Below are positions 1 to 13,676 of a stretch of 30,350 nucleotides of DNA, one piece after another (the first letter of the stretch is position 1; each line of letters opens with the position of its first letter). This stretch comes from Ichthyophonus hoferi (lineage: Eukaryota > Opisthokonta > Ichthyosporea > Ichthyophonida > Ichthyophonidae). The stretch spans positions 3,919-34,268 of the forward strand of contig NAOQ01000731.1 in assembly GCA_002751075.1 (NCBI GenBank), written 5' to 3'. A model generated the notes under the pieces. The model did no database searches. It was not told where the DNA came from and worked only from the letters and a program-made list of their open reading frames with translations. The position numbers and the translations under genes are program-made.

Positions 1-1870
1 CTAAAATAGTAGTAAAAACAAAATAACATTTTTTTTTAATTTTCTGTATTACTACCTTCAAAATATGGACAAGAAAATGTAATAAACACACGCCATGAAA
101 TGACGACTTTAAATTTCTATATTTTTGTCAACTTTTATTGGGCTTAATCATATATTTAAGTGTATATATATATATATATGTATGATTTCCGACGCCAATA
201 AATAGTTGATGTACTAAATTTTAAAATAAAATTTAGATTTGCTATATTCTTACCTACTTTTACTTGTTTTGAACATATTTAACATGGATGTACGTATAAT
301 GTTTGTTGCAAACAAGTCTTTATTTTGCATTCTGTAGATGTAAATATATAATCTATAGTAATGTAATTAATCATCCTGTTAATTTACAGTTATTTGAAAT
401 CCCCAGTACATGTTACAGAATTGCGTAGCTATTTATTAGTCACTGAGCCAACTTCAATGAAACCAATCATATGGTTTATACAATATCTGTTTAGTAAAAT
501 TTCCCTTTTTTGACACCATTGAATATATTCAAAACGGTGACTATTGCAGCTACCATGTACCCCAATAGGATACGTTACTGATCTAGTATATTGTCTTTGC
601 ACTGGTTTCAATTATGTATAAACGTGAATGTAGTAACTTTCGTAAGAGTGTGGCTCTACAGAATTTCCTAAGGCAGCAAAAGAACTAGGCCAAGAACTGG
701 CTAGTTCCTAATAAACTGGATTGAGATACTCTCCAGCACCTGGAAGAAAACATTTGTCTAGGAATCGAAACTAATTGGAGACCCTGAGCCCATGGATAAG
801 TCACCGGGACTACCACAGATTGCTATACAACTCGAAGTTCTGTTTTTCTTTAGTATGTGGTCGGTTCAGGAGTACAATATATTGATCACTGTTTAGATGA
901 ATCAAGTAGCAAGCGATCTAAATTGGTAATAAGCTCTTAGAATTCTATTAGTAAAATGTCAGAGATTTGGAAAAGGCATTTTTTGGCTTAAACTACATCA
1001 CATCTTTTAGTTATGGGAATCTTAAATTTTCTAAAATAGAGCAGAGCAGGAATTTTACCTTAATCTTACAGGAATAATTGTTGGAACATGTGTATTATGC
1101 TACAAAGATTCTTTATTTATTTAGATTGGAATATAGCATGTAGCCGATTTATTTATTATCTACTATTAATCAAATAGTAGAAATTATTTATCAAACCTAA
1201 ATAATAATGATTCCTATTGAGATTAACCCCTGTAGACCATACTCTTTTAAGTATTCAATTTGATCTGAATTCAGTCTCACTGCATTACATTTGCTTAAAA
1301 TGGTATAAATTAACCACTAAATGATTGAGTCAGGGCTTCTTGTTTTGTTTACACTATAGTCCACCATCTGGCATATGTCATTGTCAGAGTGATGACTCAA
1401 AATAAAAGCAAGAAATGCTTACCCTGTATTTTTACCGTTTCAGCAATAATTATAGCATTAAGTTATGACTTAGAAAGTTCCCAATATGCTGGGTCATTCC
1501 TATGCCAACCCATGGTTTAGATTGAACAATTAAACAACACAGAATAACTAGGCTATAATATGATTTAAACGTCAGTTTTTTGCTATCAATCTCAAGAAAC
1601 TGTATGATGAGAGGTCAGGTTCATGGTTTGTGCCACTTGAAACTCGTAGTAATAATAAATGTGTGGTTAAGAACAATTTTGACTTCATTGTTTAAGTAAT
1701 GATTTTAGGAAGTCAAATTAGTACTAATATTAAAAAAAGTGCCGGAAAAGAGTAGAGACAGGTTTGTTCCCTATATTATTTACATATTCAAAATTGAAGG
1801 AATTCTAAATTAAGGTGTGTTTTATTGTGTTCCTTTGCGTATACAGAGAGCAGATATGTTCAGACATACT
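1..1870. other. AT-rich intergenic DNA, no gene recognised
   Basis: Both strands were read and no family was recognised. The only open frames are about 60 codons, a length expected by chance at this base composition. A short TA run lies near 163-178. Confidence 0.6.
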
Positions 1871-2107
1871 TTAATTATTAAACACTTCAGCAAAGTTATG
1901 GGGCATGCCCATAAGGTTCATAAAACTAGGAGAGCATAGTTTGTCAAAATTAGCTTCAGTAGATGATTCTTCCAACCTTCTCAGCAATATACAACTATTA
2001 GACGAAACAGAGCCGAGTCTGAGAAAAAGGACATATTTACCTCTTTGGCTTTGATCATGGACTACTAAGTGGAAGTCGGGGTTCTGATTTATTTCCTCTT
2101 CTTGCAA
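1871..2107 (-). CDS. Weak hypothetical ORF or terminal exon, 78 residues
   Basis: This open frame of 78 codons matches no family I know. It is slightly more GC-rich than its surroundings and has a mixed, protein-like composition, ending with the residues NLMGMPHNFAEVFNN. On the - strand a pyrimidine run ending in CAG (TCCTTTTTCTCAG, around 2019-2031) looks like a 3' splice site, so the last part could be a terminal exon rather than a complete small gene. No upstream exon was found. Dozens of ORFs of 60-90 codons are expected by chance in this window, so chance remains the leading explanation. Confidence 0.15.
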   Translation of the reverse strand: MQEEEINQNPDFHLVVHDQSQRGKYVLFLRLGSVSSNSCILLRRLEESSTEANFDKLCSPSFMNLMGMPHNFAEVFNN

Positions 2108-3139
2108 ATACTCCTCTTTGTATCAACGTCATTCTTAATAATAGTTATTACTTAAAGTCTAAAATTACACAATAACTCCCTATCATATATCTATTAATAT
2201 ATGAAATTTGAGTGGTCGTTGACTAAGACCTGATATCTGGTTATATGGTTTCTAGTATATGACTAGCCTGTCTGTCATACTGTAACCTTGTCTCTAAGTA
2301 TAAAATGTTAGAACTTAATATAATATTGGAGATTAAACTAGTACTGGTATTCCTAGGCTCTATTTTTGAATAATTATACGGTTAACTGCCTTTTATTCAA
2401 GAGGCTATACAGACAGATTGCTGCCCATCTAGTATAAGTTCCCTCATATGCAGATATAAGTGGAGCTACCCTGCGGTAGGGCTGTGTAATTACTTACATA
2501 CTTGGCAATCAGTGCTAGGATCTAATATTAAGTGTTATAAAGATGGGTAATTAGGAGCATTTTAATCGTGCCAAATAGCAATACAAACGATCAATTGATA
2601 AACTAAAACAACAGGAGTGCTATGATGGATCTTAATCTCTCACATGTAAAGTCTTTTGTCAGCTTGTTTTACTATTCATGAGCTGTTAACTGAGGTTATT
2701 CCTGATGATTGTGGAATTGCAACTGATACTCTATCTAAATTTAAATGCATAGGGTTGGGGTTAATATTTTAAATCCATCATATCTAGAAACTCCGAATCA
2801 CAACTGAAGTACTAGCACTATTATGTAATGATTAGCTACAGATATTTATTTTCCTTTATCAAATTAAAATAATATACCATACTTAGACCTCTGTGCAAGT
2901 CACTTTAGAGTGTAGGAAGGTGTCTAGTAATAATTATTCCTAAAAGGGAAAAACTATATTTTATCTTAATTACAGTGACACACGATTGAACTACCTAACT
3001 ACTTAATGTAAAATATGCAAAAATGTTGATTGTGCTAGATTTATATCTTTTGAGATACAATGCTATATACAATTTATATGCTTAACACACATAAACACAC
3101 ACACTAGCTATATATGACAACGGTCTGCTACCCGGGGTT
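2108..3139. other. AT-rich intergenic DNA, no gene recognised
   Basis: No coding region, RNA gene or clear repeat was seen. A short CA-rich run (cacacataaacacacacac) lies just before the compositional change near 3100. Confidence 0.5.
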
Positions 3140-6100
3140 GTCCTTTGGGTCTATCTCTTCACCTCTTCAACCACCTAGGAACTCCAAGAATAAATCCTGG
3201 CTCCTATCATGCCAATCTCCCTTCTCTCAATAAGGGTGATCCCAGATCATCTCAACCAAAAAAAGAACCCCATGAGAGCAGTGCATTCTATAAAGGTATT
3301 GAGGAGTACTGTACGACTAGAACCTGTACCTTCAACAAAAATGCCCCAAAACTTGGCAAATTCTTCCATCTTCCATTAAAGATACAATGAGGCTGCTCTG
3401 CATATCAATATCATCAACACTCTCCAGTCTGCCCAGGGTGCCCCCACAACTGTCTCAACTCAACACCATGACCTATATGCCCTACCCCCCTCCAGCTCAG
3501 GAATGTTTACTTAAAAGTCACTCTGAATTGCTCATTGAGTCTACCTCTTAATTTCTACTGGCCCGCTTGGTAATTAAAATATGTCTTGGTGTTGAGATCA
3601 TTATTTCTGATTAGAAATCACAATCACCAACAATTATTTCCTTATTCATTATAATTTCCAATTACATCATGTAATCTAATCTTATGATTCTCAAGACCCC
3701 TACAATTTTGATGCACCAAGCACAACAGAAACAATGACTTACCCGGCATCCTAGCATAATATACATTGTAACTTTCATATACATAGATATGTATATATAA
3801 TCTACTAACCTGTCAGTATACTTAATATGGTCCTAACCAAGATAGTTAAGGATTGAACTTTAAGCCTATTTTCTTATTATAAGGAAACGACTACACGTAA
3901 GACCACTTACACTACTTTTTTCACTCATACTTATTCCTCAATGCCATGGCATAGGTGTATACTACTTCAAGGTAATACTTTCTACGGTAAAATATAAATG
4001 TTGGATCTATCAGTAAAACCCCAGGTTGAGCACTGGATCAATTGGTATTATACCAAGATAATTTTTATAACATGAAATTATTTCTTTTTAAGTATTTTGC
4101 ACAACTAATTATCTTACAAGCCTCAAACTCCAATAAGTTAAAGCTAGATGATAACCAATGAAATAATTCAGTGCAAGGTTAGTCATTTGGTAATCAATTA
4201 GTTAAAATAATTCTAATGTGACAATTGCAATTCAGTGATCAGAATATGATTCAAAAAATTTGCCTCATACCAGAGAGCAAGCTTTGACGCTATGACTCAC
4301 TCCACCAGAGTCAATTCGTTAATACAGGTAAAATCCTACTTCTACTAGGGTTATGGGCCCTGCTCATATGCTTTAACCAATAATCACGCAACTTGCTACA
4401 ACTCATCAAGACTAATTCAATTTTAATCCAATTATCACTACTTTATCGATTCAATATGATCAGAAACACTACCACAAGGCCATTACCACAACACTTCTGG
4501 ACATATTATTGATAGAATAAGTTTCAATCATACCAAAACATCCTACCCAAACATTGCTACTTTCAACACAAGACATTAATATTTGTACTACGAACAATAT
4601 CTCCAGAAATTTGAATAGCACTCTCATCACCACATCAAATTAATTCAATGCAAATTACTTACACATATAACACTGATCACAAAATTTCTTGTGTACAACA
4701 GGATAGTACCATGTTTAACTCACCTACCTACACCAAAACCTGTCACAGATAAATACAATCTGTTCTCCATCAAACCATGGACTCTATGGAGCAGAAAAAG
4801 AAAAACCATGATGTATTCTTAAAACAGTGTTTCAATTAATTCAAATAAACGTCTGTACAGTTGAATCAAATTTCCAAATAGGAAACCATGCAAAGATCTC
4901 ACATACCTATGAAAACTGCTCCATTTCTATGCAAAAAGACTACACTAACTATATCAATCAATCAATCTTAATAACTAACGTATTCAAATTAAGATCCTTA
5001 AAATATGATGCACCTATCAAACATATGTAAAATTTATTATCAATGCATCAATCTTAACCTCTTTTGCATAGCCAATTGTCATGCATCTACTTCTCTTCAA
5101 GATTAGAAAAAGAACATTACTTTCAAGTGCCGTCAAGATCATTGCAAAATAATGAATTGATTTATACTCCCATGTTTATCAATCTACAAGTTATTGCATA
5201 AACTGGCCAGCTACCACTTAACAAGATGCTAGTAAACTTTATTTTCATCACTCCATCACAAAACGTAATGCTGAAATACCGCTATCAATGTCCTTGATGA
5301 CAATCAATGGGCATTTCAAAATTTTGAACTATTTAACCAAAACTATAAACAGCCACATACAGCACTCCCAATCATCTCTCTAACCAACTTAGTGACATCA
5401 AGTTTAAATATACCGAGACCCCAATCCTACCCCTTATCAGATTCAGTGGCCTAGCTAACCACCTAAAAGAAACTTCTTTGGTCATTACTACAGACGTCTG
5501 TGTACTATGGGAAATTACTCTTCTTTCTGCCTAACAAAGTTTCTGACTTAGATTAGATGCTCTCCAAATTTAAGACCCACCACTTTGGCACACCCTTTTC
5601 CCAGTATGTTTAAATTTTAAGCTATCACCACCTCTGAGTCAATTACTCAGAGGTTACCATGTACCCAACCAAGAGATCAGAGATACCCGCAAATACAGTC
5701 TCCTAAATTTTTCTGTCAATACCATACCGACTCACGTCTTATGCACATGACCACTAAGTGTTCACTCAATCAACATGGATCCAACTTCAGTAAGATATTT
5801 CCCCCACCCAGAAAGTTGACTGCCAATGCCCATAAAACTAAGCATACCATGACCAGTTTTAACAACCAATCTAATACAGCTGTAAAACCAGCACCATTGC
5901 AAACACATAAATTCAAAGGCAGTCAGCCAAGCTCGTCTCAAATTAACATAGTGAAGCATTTCATCTTAGAGTCACACACCACGCAAATGATCAAGAGCAG
6001 TGGAATATACCACCCTTATTAACAGGAAGGCACAAGATCCCGTCCAGAATCAACCATTACCATCCCACTCCTTGTTTATTATAAGTTTTTTCATTAACAG

Positions 6101-8960
6101 TAGCAGTGTCCACCACCTCTGCATCCACTCTGACGCATTCACTAACCTTACTCCACTCACTCTCTAGACTTCAATCTTCCCAACAGGGTCATCCTGCATG
6201 CAACATATTATGGATGATTACACTTTATTCATACAGAGGCAGTACTATCTTAGACATCATCCCTCATGGTATCCTATATGCCCTGGATATTAAAAACAAC
6301 ATTTGTTCCCTCACAGCCCTATGAGGCCAAAACTGTTTCATTATATTTAATGATGAACAGGCCACCATATCTGAAGACTTCACCCCTCTTCTTAGAGGTT
6401 ACCCATGGCAGGAGGATATGTTCTTACTTCATGTTACACAGCTACTACCTTTCTGACCCATCCATTTGCTCTGGATACACTAGCCTATGTCAGCAACCCA
6501 CTGACATTCGTGATCTAGGACCCAGAACTATAAAGCACCTCACAAATAGACTTGCTCAAACCCAACTACGCCATCTCAAACACAGCACTAATGCTCAAGG
6601 CCTCACACCAACTAATTTATTTACTTTAAACTGTTTTTTTTCATCTGTATGCATTAACCCTAAAGCAGGTGCCATGTGCACTCCCAATTTATGGATTGCT
6701 ACATAGAGTGGCTCATGGCCACTAGCAACCACCACATCACCATACCCTATAAAATTGCCTCTTGTAATTTGTGTGCTGCAAACAAAATCATAGCCAGGCC
6801 TTTCCCAATGTGTTGTATGTACTCCTCTCATTCACTTCAATCAGTCCACAACAATGCAGTTGGCCCACTCCAAGTATCTTTTGGTGGCTATAGATAGTTT
6901 ACATTTTTTTATTAACAATTGAATGTATTACACTACTCTATATTGCATGAAACACAAAAAAGAAGTCCCCTATTATTTTGAACAATTAATAGAACTAGCT
7001 TATGTCCTACATTCACCTCATTGTACTACCACCCTATACACTCACCAATATACTATTACACACACACTTTTTTTCTCCAGCTCTTCTCCTGGGAAACTGA
7101 TAACCACGCAATTTTACCATATGCAACTCAATGTAATGGTTTGACTGAGTGCATGAACCAACATATAATCACCATGGGCCAAGCTGCCATGAGTTTTGCC
7201 AATGCTCCTCATTCCTTTTGAAAATATTTTATTAAATCAGCCATATTTGTGCATAAACTTATGTTTACAACTGCTCTGGCTTTTGACAAATCCCCCTACA
7301 TACTCCGGTGCTACCAACTTATACCCATCTATTGCTTATACATTTTTTCATAAAACCTATACTATAGTACAGAATCTGTCACTCACCCATCAAAATTGAT
7401 TATTTACGAATGTGAAGCATGTGAGTTTGGTTATTCAGACAATATGGATGAGTAGATAGTCTAAGGACCAGGGACTACATAAGGCCACCATTTGGAGAAA
7501 ATATATCTTCTTTGAAGACACCTTTCCCTTTCGAACTCTTACCTTACCCCACCATCTAACCCAGACCCATTCCTCTCTAATACTAGCACTCCCACTGCAC
7601 TTCAGCCTAGTATATCCACCCTTAATCCCAACCTACCAGATATCAAGCCAATGCTTATAAATACACTCCCCAGAACAACGATTCCCGCATGGATGCCTTC
7701 CCCATTCATGATATAAACTTTCAGGGAGAGTATACTCAGGAAATTCCTTTGTCTCTACTTACCTCACCCTCAATCCCCAGATTTTGATATTACCTCCCGA
7801 ATTTTTGTGTGATGACAAGAAAGAGGGTTCAAATTGATTTGCTGTGCCAGATGAAGACTCACAGATTTACTAACACAACAGATACACCCCTGCCACAACT
7901 ATAAGCAGCCATCATTATTGTCAGCATGAACAACCGGCCCAGGTAATGCTTCTTGCATCCACTGCAATAACTCCTCTTCTTCCAAATTTTGCAGATTCTA
8001 AAATTTTAAGGAGATAATGTGGACTCCTGCCAAGATATCCTACATTACTGCTATTTGCAATAAACTTGCTTTGGTTAATGAATTCCACACTTGCACCCTT
8101 GCCCCTTTGGAGGAAACATAAAAAGACACTCATTCTGTGCAGCTTGTGGGTTTGCCACTAGAAACATAATCAAACTGGTGCTGTAACCCAACGCAAAGCC
8201 CATATCTGCGTTTAAGGTAGCATAAAAATTAAGATTAAATTTTTTATTATTATTTTATCATTTCAACTAGCTTCATCACAGTATGCATGCTTATTGCCAT
8301 TTCAGCCAGCCACCAATACGAATTGACATATTTTGGCATTTGTTCTGTTTACCTCTACATCACAATACCAGGATCAATATACACGTACCAACATCTGAAA
8401 TGGATCTGCAGCTCTCTAAGTGCTTGTATGGTATACAAGTTAGTAGTCTTTAATGGAATACCACATTCGATGCATTTCCTCGCACAAAGGGACCGCATCC
8501 TACTGATCGATATTTTTTCTATATTTCCTATAGCATAGGCTATTTCCTTGCACTCTGTTGCTGCGTAGATGATATACTAATCATTCACAGACATCCTGAT
8601 GAGGAGACTCTCATTAAGGTACTCACCAATCACTTCCCTACCAAGAACAGGGGATAACTTATAGATTTCCTTGATTACACTATAGAGAAGTTTGTGATAG
8701 TTTTATACTATCACAAGCCAACTCTTTCAAGGAGCTCATCACATCGTATAGCCAGAATAATTATTATCTTACCTAATCTTTGATCTTCCCTAAACATATC
8801 AAGAGGCTACCAAACCAACCAAACTATCAGAACCTTATTATGTCACTGTTTTCCAGATTTTGATTGGATGCCTAATGGGAATCACTAAGTCCAGCTACTC
8901 GGATTGTCAATTTGCAGTCAGCTACCTTACCCACTCCTCAGGGTAACCTGTTGCAATTTT
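3140..8960 (+). mobile_element. Old Ty1/copia LTR-retrotransposon fossil, heavily broken
   Basis: This is a decayed Ty1/copia-type retroelement in the + orientation. Readable parts appear in family order. First, the pre-integrase/integrase entry motif CNLCAANKIIARPFP lies near 6763, followed by a VGP...GGYR-type stretch near 6855-6897. Second, the integrase core end, with residues like QCNGLTECMN, lies near 7120-7220. Third, reverse-transcriptase remnants run from about 8000, including the catalytic-box relative CCVDDILI near 8559-8580 and a palm/thumb piece (ILIGCLMGITKSS) near 8850-8935. The part from 3140 to about 6000 is assigned mainly because it shares the same C-rich, G-poor + strand; gag and protease are not convincingly recognisable there. 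I found no LTR pair, primer-binding site or target duplication. There are many breaks, so the copy is old and certainly inactive. The boundaries are approximate. Confidence 0.75.
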
Positions 8961-9284
8961 GGTTTTTGGAGATATCTTCCTCCAAGTTTGATTTTGATTT
9001 TAGACTACCTAGAGGTGGAATTAGTTCAGTTGAAATTGACCAGTAATGGAAGGAGTTTCAAAGGGAACGTGATCCTCAGTTGACAATTCTAAATCAGTAT
9101 GAGGATCTACCTTAGCCTTCTAATCTTTTCTTGCAGACCGCTTGGCGGTGATGAATTAGTATGTATTTGTTTTTTGTGCAGTTGTCGTCGTCAGAGGATG
9201 AATTGCCGGACTAACAGGCAATAAGCAACAAGAATCAATATTTAAATATTTAAACAAATTCAAAGCACAACAATGTTTATCGCG
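8961..9284. other. Unassigned stretch after the copia fossil with splice-like signals
   Basis: This segment lies between the last recognisable copia remnant and the GC-rich SINE-like patch. It holds two good 3' splice-site look-alikes on the + strand, TTCTAATCTTTTCTTGCAG ending near 9137 and TGTTTTTTGTGCAG ending near 9182. After the second comes a short serine/acidic coding-like run (SSSEDELPD). I cannot tell whether this is a relic of a host exon or chance. Confidence 0.2.
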
Positions 9285-9570
9285 TTTTTTTTTTCCCGGC
9301 CGACGCGACGCGGATTTCAGACCCGGGTCTCGGTATTAAACCTTCCCTATGGACCCGTCTATTTATCTATTTAATGACAGATAAGTCATGTAAGTAGTAG
9401 TGACAGATTTTTAACGATTGGCTTACTCTGGGCTAATCCCGTAAACTGGCTGTCAAAATCATTTCACACCGGCTTAGTCTACAAGTGTGTTGCTATCAAT
9501 TAAATCTATCGTATTAGGTAGGTGTCACACCACTAGACCAATAAGCTTAGCATAAAAGCTTATTAAATAG
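9285..9570 (-). mobile_element. Possible tRNA-derived SINE
   Basis: Read on the - strand, the segment begins near 9565 with TTGGTCTAGTGG. This is a perfect fit to the RNA polymerase III A-box consensus (TRGYNNANNNG) and resembles the D-arm of tRNA-Glu-like genes. The body runs about 250 bp and becomes unusually GC- and CpG-rich (gacgcgacgcgg at about 9302-9313). It ends at a run of about ten A on the - strand, seen as T on the + strand at about 9286-9295. A-box head, body and poly-A tail are the layout of a SINE. No clear B-box at the expected distance and no target duplication were found, so the call is tentative. Confidence 0.35.
9540..9564. repeat. Perfect short inverted repeat, 9-bp arms
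   Basis: The arms aataagctt and aagcttatt flank a 7-nt loop. The hairpin sits at the A-box end of the SINE-like segment. Confidence 0.7.
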
Positions 9571-12500
9571 TTCTTTTATTGTCATTATTAATGTCAGAAA
9601 TATAACTACTCGGTTCCAAAAAAGCATTCAAATGTAGAGCCTTAAATGTAGAGCTAATACTGGCCTTATATAACAACAGAACCAACAAAAGCCATTTGGG
9701 AGTTGGCAATGCATCTCTTATGATACCTCAAAACTACTGCCAAAGACTGAATCATGTAAAAAAAAAAACAGACTCCACTGATAAACTGCTAGCTCTGATG
9801 CCAAGTATCTCTTCTGAATTATCTTTGAATTGATACTGAAGGTGCCAAGCTTCATACCAATAATCAATCTGTCATATGATTGACTGGGAAGATCTGCATC
9901 CCCAAAGATACCAGACACATTAAGGCAGATACTGTTACATTAGGAATTGTGCTATTAACAAATAAATTGAAGTTCTACCATGCTCCGCCAAGTACACGGC
10001 AGCAGACTGTTTCGCCAAATCTTATCATCTAGAGTTAGATGATAAGATATTTTAAAAATTTTACGGTTTAAACGACCCAATACCCGTATAGTTAAAATTT
10101 TTATTTAATCTAAACATAAGTGCCAAATGTCATTGGTCTTTTAGGTTGTCCCCTAAAGGGTGGGAGTCAGATTAAACAAGCCGTATCAATGTCACCAACA
10201 AACTATTAAAAACTGAGGATGTGTAAATATTGGTTTTTACCGCACCATGTTCTGCCTGTCATAGGAAAATGTTGAGATTAGTTTCCATTGGAACTAAAGC
10301 GTTCACTACACTTTTCTTATCCATTATTTTATTTATTTTTATCATTCTTTCATTCATTAATATAGAGAAAAAACCATCCTTCCTAGTTGAGTTGTATGGG
10401 AAATCTTTTTGAATGATCTATATTCTTATGGGTTCGGAGATTGCTAGTCAATCAATTCATAAAAATAACTCACGCTAAAAATACAAAACAATCAAATAGT
10501 ATATAAGTATCGATCAATTATTAATCGATCAATTCGGTTTCATTGGAACATATGTTTGTGACATTCGAGAGCCAATTGGATTTGTAAACCTAGGTTCATT
10601 TGCAACAAATTTAATCGAACCTGTTTTTTGAGCGAGAGAGGGTAAATACAAAGCTTCATATAATAATGAAGAGAACGGTTGAATTCTGTATTTTCATTTA
10701 ACACAAACAGATTGCACAACTATTTTTCCAGACCACATACGTAATAATCATAGCTAATAATATTAAACGATTGTAACTGTAATAAATATCTAAAATAAAT
10801 AAATAATCTTGTCTTAACATTGTTCATATGGGTCATTACTGCTGCAGAGTAGTTGCTAGTTTTTTAAGGCGTAGGGTGGGGATTACTTAAGGGACCTATT
10901 ATGTACCTAATAAAAAGAATATTCAGCCTGTGAATAAAGGAGCATAGAATTCTGGGTTGCGTCTCATTTTATGGGCCATGTGTTATGTACCCTGATCTCA
11001 ATTATTATGCCGGTCTTCCTGGTCAGTTTGTGATTACCTCACATGTTGGTCACATGCGACTGATATGGACATAGAACACATTCGTGACATGCCTGATCTT
11101 GTGGGTACACTGAAACTAGTATTATACTTGGGTAGTAATTTGATAAGATTGCCTGCGACTCTAAGGTCAACCTCAAAATACGTAAGTATGATTAATGGTG
11201 CCCTGGTATCCTGGGGGTCTCACAATAATGAGCAGTGACGCAGAATTTACTGCTAGGATAATTTTATTTATTTTCGTGATGGCAGCTGGATCATATACAT
11301 CTAACCATTTCTGTCGTCCAATGATTAGAACCATTATTATTACTAGCACAGCTAGCATTGTTGCATGTTAAGAAAGTACTATATAATTAAGGGTGGTGAT
11401 GAAACGAGAGTAATTCTGAAATAACCTTTTTTCTGCTAGAATTTGTATCGCATATCGTTTGAAGATAGGTTAAATATAGCACATCGTATAGTAATGTAAC
11501 AACAATCCCTACTAGAAGTTTTTTAGCTAATACCAAATCAAATAAAGTATAAGTTGGCTCAGGCCGGTTCTGGGCGCAGGAGTCTTTGGTCAATAAGCGT
11601 GAAGTCTGAGCTTATCTAAGTAGTTAAGTTGCACGGTTCAGTCTAAGTGTTAGATTTTGGAGCATGTCAAAACAGATACTTCTGCAAATTGTCACAATCA
11701 AGCATTAGGTTTGACGTAATAAGTGAAAATGCCTGTTATTTGTTATTGAATAAGAGATTGGCAATGTCACCATAGATAAAGTTCCTAATTGTTTAATTAA
11801 TACGGTATTTATAGTACCCAGTTCCTGCTAATCATATGATTGTAAGTTACAATTGTAACAGATGTACCAAAAAATAATCCACATTAGCATCGAAGCAACC
11901 GCATATGTTGATATAACTAAATTTGATTGTTACCGATTTAAAATTCTATATTTAATACATGAATATGTATATGGATATATGCAACAAAGTCAGGTGAAAT
12001 TAGAAAAGCCTCATACAATTGGTATTATAGCAACTACATCATGTTATAGTCGTTCATACGAAGACCTTATTATGGTCTTGGTATGTGGAAATCCGGCGTA
12101 TGAGATAATGTGATCTATGTGGAAATAAAAAGGCACAGAATTGAGATAGTAGAATAAACAGGATAATAAATACATCCATATGGACGACTTTTATTTAATA
12201 TTTTAACGTTTTATTCGTACATTTATTATAACAATCTATACGTATATATACTTCCTTATCTATATGAATTTTAGCCCAAACGATTGCTATTTTAGTACTA
12301 TATCTTAGCCTATGCCTATCGAGCATCCATTCTGTCGTGTTAATCAACAAATAAAAATACACTATTGTACTAGTGGCATATATTAAGATTGTGACAACTT
12401 AAATATTTTATTATGCTGTTAAATAGTGCTGATTGAGCGGTCAACACAATAAATCTGAACGATATCATTCGAGGTGTTAGTAACTTGACTTTCGCGGTTC

Positions 12501-13620
12501 TGTCTAATATATATATATATATACATATATTTCCATTATACATGTAAAATAATTAAATGTATTTATTGGGTTTTCATTTTCATGGTAGACATACATTTAG
12601 AAAATATTAAGGGGAAGCTCCAAGAGCAAGATCACAATAAAAGTTAAGCGTGAAACAGAGTACATTCCCTAAGACCTAATGTTTGTATTGGTTTATAATT
12701 ACTATCGCTATATACACGTCATGCTATTGCCTCACTCAAATGTTCATCATTCCTAGTAATTCTCTGTGCCCGGCTCACTCTATCTTGCCCTATCTCAACC
12801 CAATGCAATCTTTCAAAACCCAAAACCAATACACCAATCGGAATTGGACACGAGTCAATAGCCATACACTTGGTTAACCGCCAAAGCTGTATGCATGTAT
12901 GCATAGGGCATTTTTTTTATCTCCAACTTGCTGAAACTTATTATGTCTTTAATGTAAAATAGAATGCACAGAAAAAGAAGAATTTTTCTTTCATCACCCT
13001 GCTCCTTCTCTATGAATATGAAGATAAAACTACCCAATCATATATATTCACTATAAATAAAAAGTAAATCTAACTCTAGCCAATTAAAACATTGATGTTA
13101 CTACAACCAGTCCTTAGTGTATTTCGTGTATGTTGAATGATTTCCTGTATATCGGGCCACGTGTCATATTGCTGCACTAACTATATTTCATTACTCATAA
13201 TATAATTATTATCATTCTTATCATTTACTCTAATTTGTGATAGTAATCTGAACAATGAGTCACTGATTAATATTTAATTATTAATTAATTATTGACGTGA
13301 TAATCGAAACAATATTATAGCCCTGATCACAAGATCCTTGTCAAATGTTTTACGTTACAGAGGTATTTAACCAATTAGGCAATCTTTAAAAGAGAATGTT
13401 TGACTCATCAAAATTTAAAATGTAGGCTCGCCACATTGCATTGTATTTCCTTTATAAGTTATCTTCTCATTTCTTTTCACTGCTGATCCCAGTCTATCTA
13501 TCGTACAACTCAGAATCAAATAATGGTGCATAATAGAGGTATAATAATTTAAAATTCCCACTTTTCAACAACTATCTAACAAAACATTACAATTAAATAG
13601 GTAAGAGGTTCAAAAGTAGA
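9571..13620. other. AT-rich intergenic DNA, no gene recognised
   Basis: No gene family was recognised on either strand. Hydrophobic short ORFs near 11173-11358 and 11387-11593 (- strand) fall within the length expected by chance. A TA run lies at about 12511-12530. A perfect hairpin at 10019-10048 is listed separately. Confidence 0.5.
10019..10048. repeat. Perfect hairpin, 12-bp arms and 6-nt loop
   Basis: The arms atcttatcatct and agatgataagat are exact reverse complements around the loop agagtt. No gene adjoins it, so it is not obviously a terminator or regulatory site. It may be the core of a small inverted-repeat element. Confidence 0.8.
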
Positions 13621-13639
13621 GATGAAACACTTTTCACCC

Positions 13640-13641
<2 letters not shown>

Positions 13642-13676
<35 letters not shown>

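Noticed and set aside
2009-2031. A 22-nt GT-AG interval that might be a tiny intron
   Set aside because: Every supported intron here is at least 151 nt, and the reading frame is open without removing it.
6595-6831. 78-codon - strand ORF
   Set aside because: It is antisense to the recognisable copia integrase remnant and is a shadow of it.
7921-8133. 70-codon - strand ORF
   Set aside because: It is antisense to the copia reverse-transcriptase remnant.
11173-11593. Two adjacent hydrophobic - strand ORFs that might be membrane-protein exons
   Set aside because: Their lengths (61 and 68 codons) are within chance expectation, and no splice sites join them convincingly.
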